This document shows positions 61,166 to 64,000 of a stretch of DNA of 64,000 nt, one piece after another. The notes beneath the pieces are model-generated. The model had not been told where the DNA came from. It saw nothing but the letters and a program-made list of their open reading frames with translations, and did not search any database. Each line of letters begins with the position of its first letter. The stretch's first letter is position 1. Position numbers and translations under genes: made by a program. Origin of the DNA: Pieris napi (lineage: Eukaryota > Arthropoda > Insecta > Lepidoptera > Pieridae). The stretch lies in NCBI RefSeq assembly GCF_905475465.1, contig NC_062236.1, positions 4,660,001 through 4,724,000 of the forward strand. The letters run 5' to 3'.

Positions 61166-62164
61166 AATAATAGTTATTTCAGTCGATTTACATAAAACAA
61201 ACACTTAGGAATCACACTATACATTGGTACAAAAATCAATCCAGTCAATTTGAAGTTTATCGCCTTAATCACGAAATAGACCCTTCACGAAACTTCTATT
61301 TTAAAATGTAAGGATACACACGATCATAGTAAACTTAAGTCTATATTAAGACCATATATTTAATAACGTTACTTTCACACAGACGAACCATTTAATGAGT
61401 GATTATAGACAAAATTTATTGATAATAAATAATATTATATGTATCATCGGCAAATTAAATAACCGTTTCCTGAACTTAATTAAAGCTGGACAAATTAATG
61501 AATTCAAAATGAGAATGTATCACAAATTTAAATAGCATAACGGGACATCTTGAAACATACACTTAGTTTTTAGGCGCAATTTTATACGTTTTACAAGACA
61601 TTTATATGCGAAAGATAAAGGTTATTTAGTGGTATGAAAAACTAAAAGCAAATGAACATAAGCTTACGAAAAAATGTTTGAATGGCTTGTTGCGTGAATT
61701 TTATTTGTTCGGGTTTGCTGCCACTGGGTTTTGATGGCTGCCAATAAAAATTATTTTATATAGAAATATCCTTGTGTTGTATCATCTTAATTTGTTTTTC
61801 CTTATTTTATGTATGTAACCTTTATTGATCTAATGTACATCCGCAGATAACATTATTGATCGTAATTGCGATTTTTATTGCATTTGTTATTGAATATATG
61901 AATTATTGCGCTGTTAATAACTTGATGTTTTAATTGAATAATATTTTATTTATAATTGCAGCGTATTATAATAAACCATTATGGGACATGACGTTTCTAT
62001 ATACTACGGCATTGTTTGCGTAAAATAACTAATAGTTTAAATAATTTACTTCAAAGTTTTTATCGAAGAGAATTAAAGTAATTATTACATTATTTTTTGT
62101 GGCTAATATAAATATCTAATTCAAAGTCCAATAATTAATAAAAAATAGTCTATCATTTATACAT

Positions 62165-62345
62165 TGAAGCCTTTTTACGGGTAGGCATAGACCACGAGTC
62201 TCCACTTGCTGCGGTCCTAACATACCTGTCTCGCCCCATCCATATCATGCATGCTAGTCGGTTAAGGGTTCTTTTGACCAGTCCTTTCTCTAGTACGTCC
62301 TGGATTAACGTTCAGGTATATACGACAAGGCCTACATGACCTGAC
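62165..62345 (-). repeat. RTE-type LINE 3' region, minus strand
   Basis: On the minus strand it contains GTTAAGGACCGCAGCAAGTG-like sequence (here TTAGGACCGCAGCAAGTGGA), then GACTCGTGGTCTATGCCTAC and CCGTAAAAAGGC, a motif order I recognise from insect RTE-type tails. Coding part absent. Confidence 0.5.
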
Positions 62346-62439
62346 TGCACCATCTATAAGAAAATTGTCCAATGTTTTAGAAAGATTAATGAAAGGAATA
62401 AAGTAGTAGTAGGAATTTATTTTCACACTCATTATAGTA

Positions 62440-63035
62440 CTCCAGTCAGCCCTCCATTCCAGCACTGCACAGGGAAGATGACTTGCAGGCTCCGCTGTCA
62501 CCGCGAAGGAGAATGGCGATCTTCCGAGGTGTCACTTTGTGTCGAATTTGATATTGCGGTGTGATACTTTGATGCCTGAAATTATATTCCGGCAACGTGT
62601 CATCCGAAAAGATCCCTTATAAATGCACAAGTTGACCGGGCCTGTTGGTCTCCCTGTACTGTGCAGCTCCTCAGTTGAGGAAAAGAGAAATCATGCTGGA
62701 TCTCCTGGCCTGGCCGATCAAAGCATCAAAGTCATCAACCCAGCATGTTGCAACCTTAAACCCGTAACCGCTGGGTCCTCCTGTTCCTTATGCATATTTA
62801 TGATATGTTGCAACATTCATTCCACAACTGAGCGTTTCTTGAGGCAGTTTTTGCCGCGCACCATCACTATGTGGAACAACTGCTGCTCACTGAAGTATTT
62901 CAACCCAATTCAACTTAGGGTCCTTCAAGAAAAGAGCGTACCAAATCTCTCTGGCAATCTGAATGTCTATGGGCGGCGGTATCACTAAACATCAAGTGAG
63001 CTCCCTGCCCGTTTGATTCCTGTTATATAAAAAAA
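62440..63035 (+). pseudogene. Decayed CR1/Jockey-type LINE 3' end
   Basis: The plus-strand frame at 62623-62988 includes FLRQFLPRTITMWNN, equivalent to the conserved S(F)(L/I)PRT...LWN stretch at the LINE reverse-transcriptase C-terminus, and ends VYGRRYH. It continues into GGGCGGCGGTATCACTAAAC, GCCCGTTTGATTCCTG and poly-A, the same 3' module as 11000-11123. Earlier parts (from about 62440) align only in pieces. Confidence 0.7.
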
Positions 63036-64000
63036 AATAAGCGACAGTAGTGTTAGGCATCCGTGCGAAACAGAAGCGAATCTGAAGACTTTCTACGTTT
63101 TTACGTTTATTTTAAATTAAAATTGCATACAAATTGCAATAAGAAAAGGATTATGCAACAATTCACGATTCGTTGCATTGCATTTGTCGTATGGTCAAAG
63201 GTTATAAATAATATCAAATTTCTTCCGCATCAGGTGAAGGACCTCAAGATCGAACACGCATGATAAAATAAAAACATTGCTTTCCATTAGGTTTGAATGT
63301 AAAATGTCAATATATTTTCGTTTAGAACTGACTTATTTTTTTTTTAAATATACAAGTTTTAACATGCCAAACGACACCATGTGTAATAGATAAGTCTTCT
63401 ATCCATTTGTCTTACATTAAAAGAAACCGGAGTTTTATTGTTTTGATATTGGAATTTTACTATTTTTTGACGTACTCGCCAGCATAGAGACACATTCATA
63501 GTATTATGAAAGACAATTTTAATTTCATAGTCTATAATACAACTCCGATTTTTACACAAATTAAAAGAAATACATACATAGATAATTAACTTTTGCCGTG
63601 TTATTCGTATTGGTGCGAGGTAGACAAACTTAGATTGATTAAATTGCCTACTTGTAAAATTAACACATAGGGTTCATTCACACCTGTCACCTCTAAGGTT
63701 TTGTAGTATTTTCACATATACTTATAAAAAAGCGTTAATTGCTACCATGAGATTGTAAAGCCACGTACCAATAACAAAAGCCACGTGCAATTTTCAGTTA
63801 AGGCTTTTTTTAAGGGCATCATAATCGCCGTCGTTTTGGAGTCGAACGAAAATAGTGTTTTATTTTTTTTTTAAAAATTAAGTATCATTAACAAAGTGAC
63901 ATATTTTATATTACATTAAATTCAATATGGAATGTATTTGGCCGTGGTGCTAATTGTGACAAAAGGGTGACAAATATGACGTGGCAAAAGAAAGACTCAT
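63036..64000. other. AT-rich unique DNA at the window end
   Basis: Two 66-codon ORFs (63063-63263 plus, 63359-63559 minus) have no recognisable features or splice context. Confidence 0.4.

Overview
The window looks like a piece of a lepidopteran (moth or butterfly) nuclear genome. It is strongly AT-rich, has spliced genes with GT-AG introns, very low gene density, and a dense population of repeats that I recognise as lepidopteran types: non-autonomous Helitrons with A|TC...CTAG|T ends, tRNA-derived SINEs, 5'-truncated non-LTR retrotransposon tails and several TIR elements (MITEs). Nothing looks prokaryotic or viral. The lineage call rests on family recognition from memory, not on a search.

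One protein-coding gene can be built with confidence: a five-exon gene on the minus strand (49766-52606) encoding a 307-residue secreted CAP-superfamily protein (CRISP/antigen 5/PR-1; 'venom allergen-like' in insects). It has a signal peptide, both CAP signature motifs and an unusual Tyr/Asn/Gln-rich C-terminal tail. A plausible TATA-plus-initiator promoter lies at 52652-52685 and a poly(A) signal at 49471-49476. All intron phases match.

Layout. 0-6 kb: retrotransposon tail, then a hAT-like element carrying two Helitrons inside it, then two Helitrons head-to-tail. 6-16 kb: SINE fragments, several TIR elements, a long fold-back element (12.9-13.5 kb) and retrotransposon tails. 16-22 kb: mostly unique AT-rich DNA, two retrotransposon tails (one with a 37-nt hairpin insertion), a cluster of TCF-like sites and a decayed reverse-transcriptase fragment on the minus strand. 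22-32 kb: copies of the same MITE family, a weak candidate spliced transcript (about 24.0-24.7 kb), more MITEs and an inverted pair of retrotransposon tails. 32-46 kb: a nearly intact Helitron, a TIR element with a triplicated end, palindromic elements and a SINE with target-site duplication. 46-53 kb: retrotransposon remnants and the CAP gene. 53-64 kb: mainly unique AT-rich DNA, a retroelement coding fragment, a second SINE with a 13-bp target-site duplication, and a decayed LINE end.

Most open reading frames in the window lie inside repeats or AT-rich noise and are not annotated as genes. No rRNA, functional tRNA or CRISPR array was seen. I found no convincing new defence-like or operon-like system; the most interesting material is the transposon architecture, with nested, tandem, module-swapped and end-only elements.
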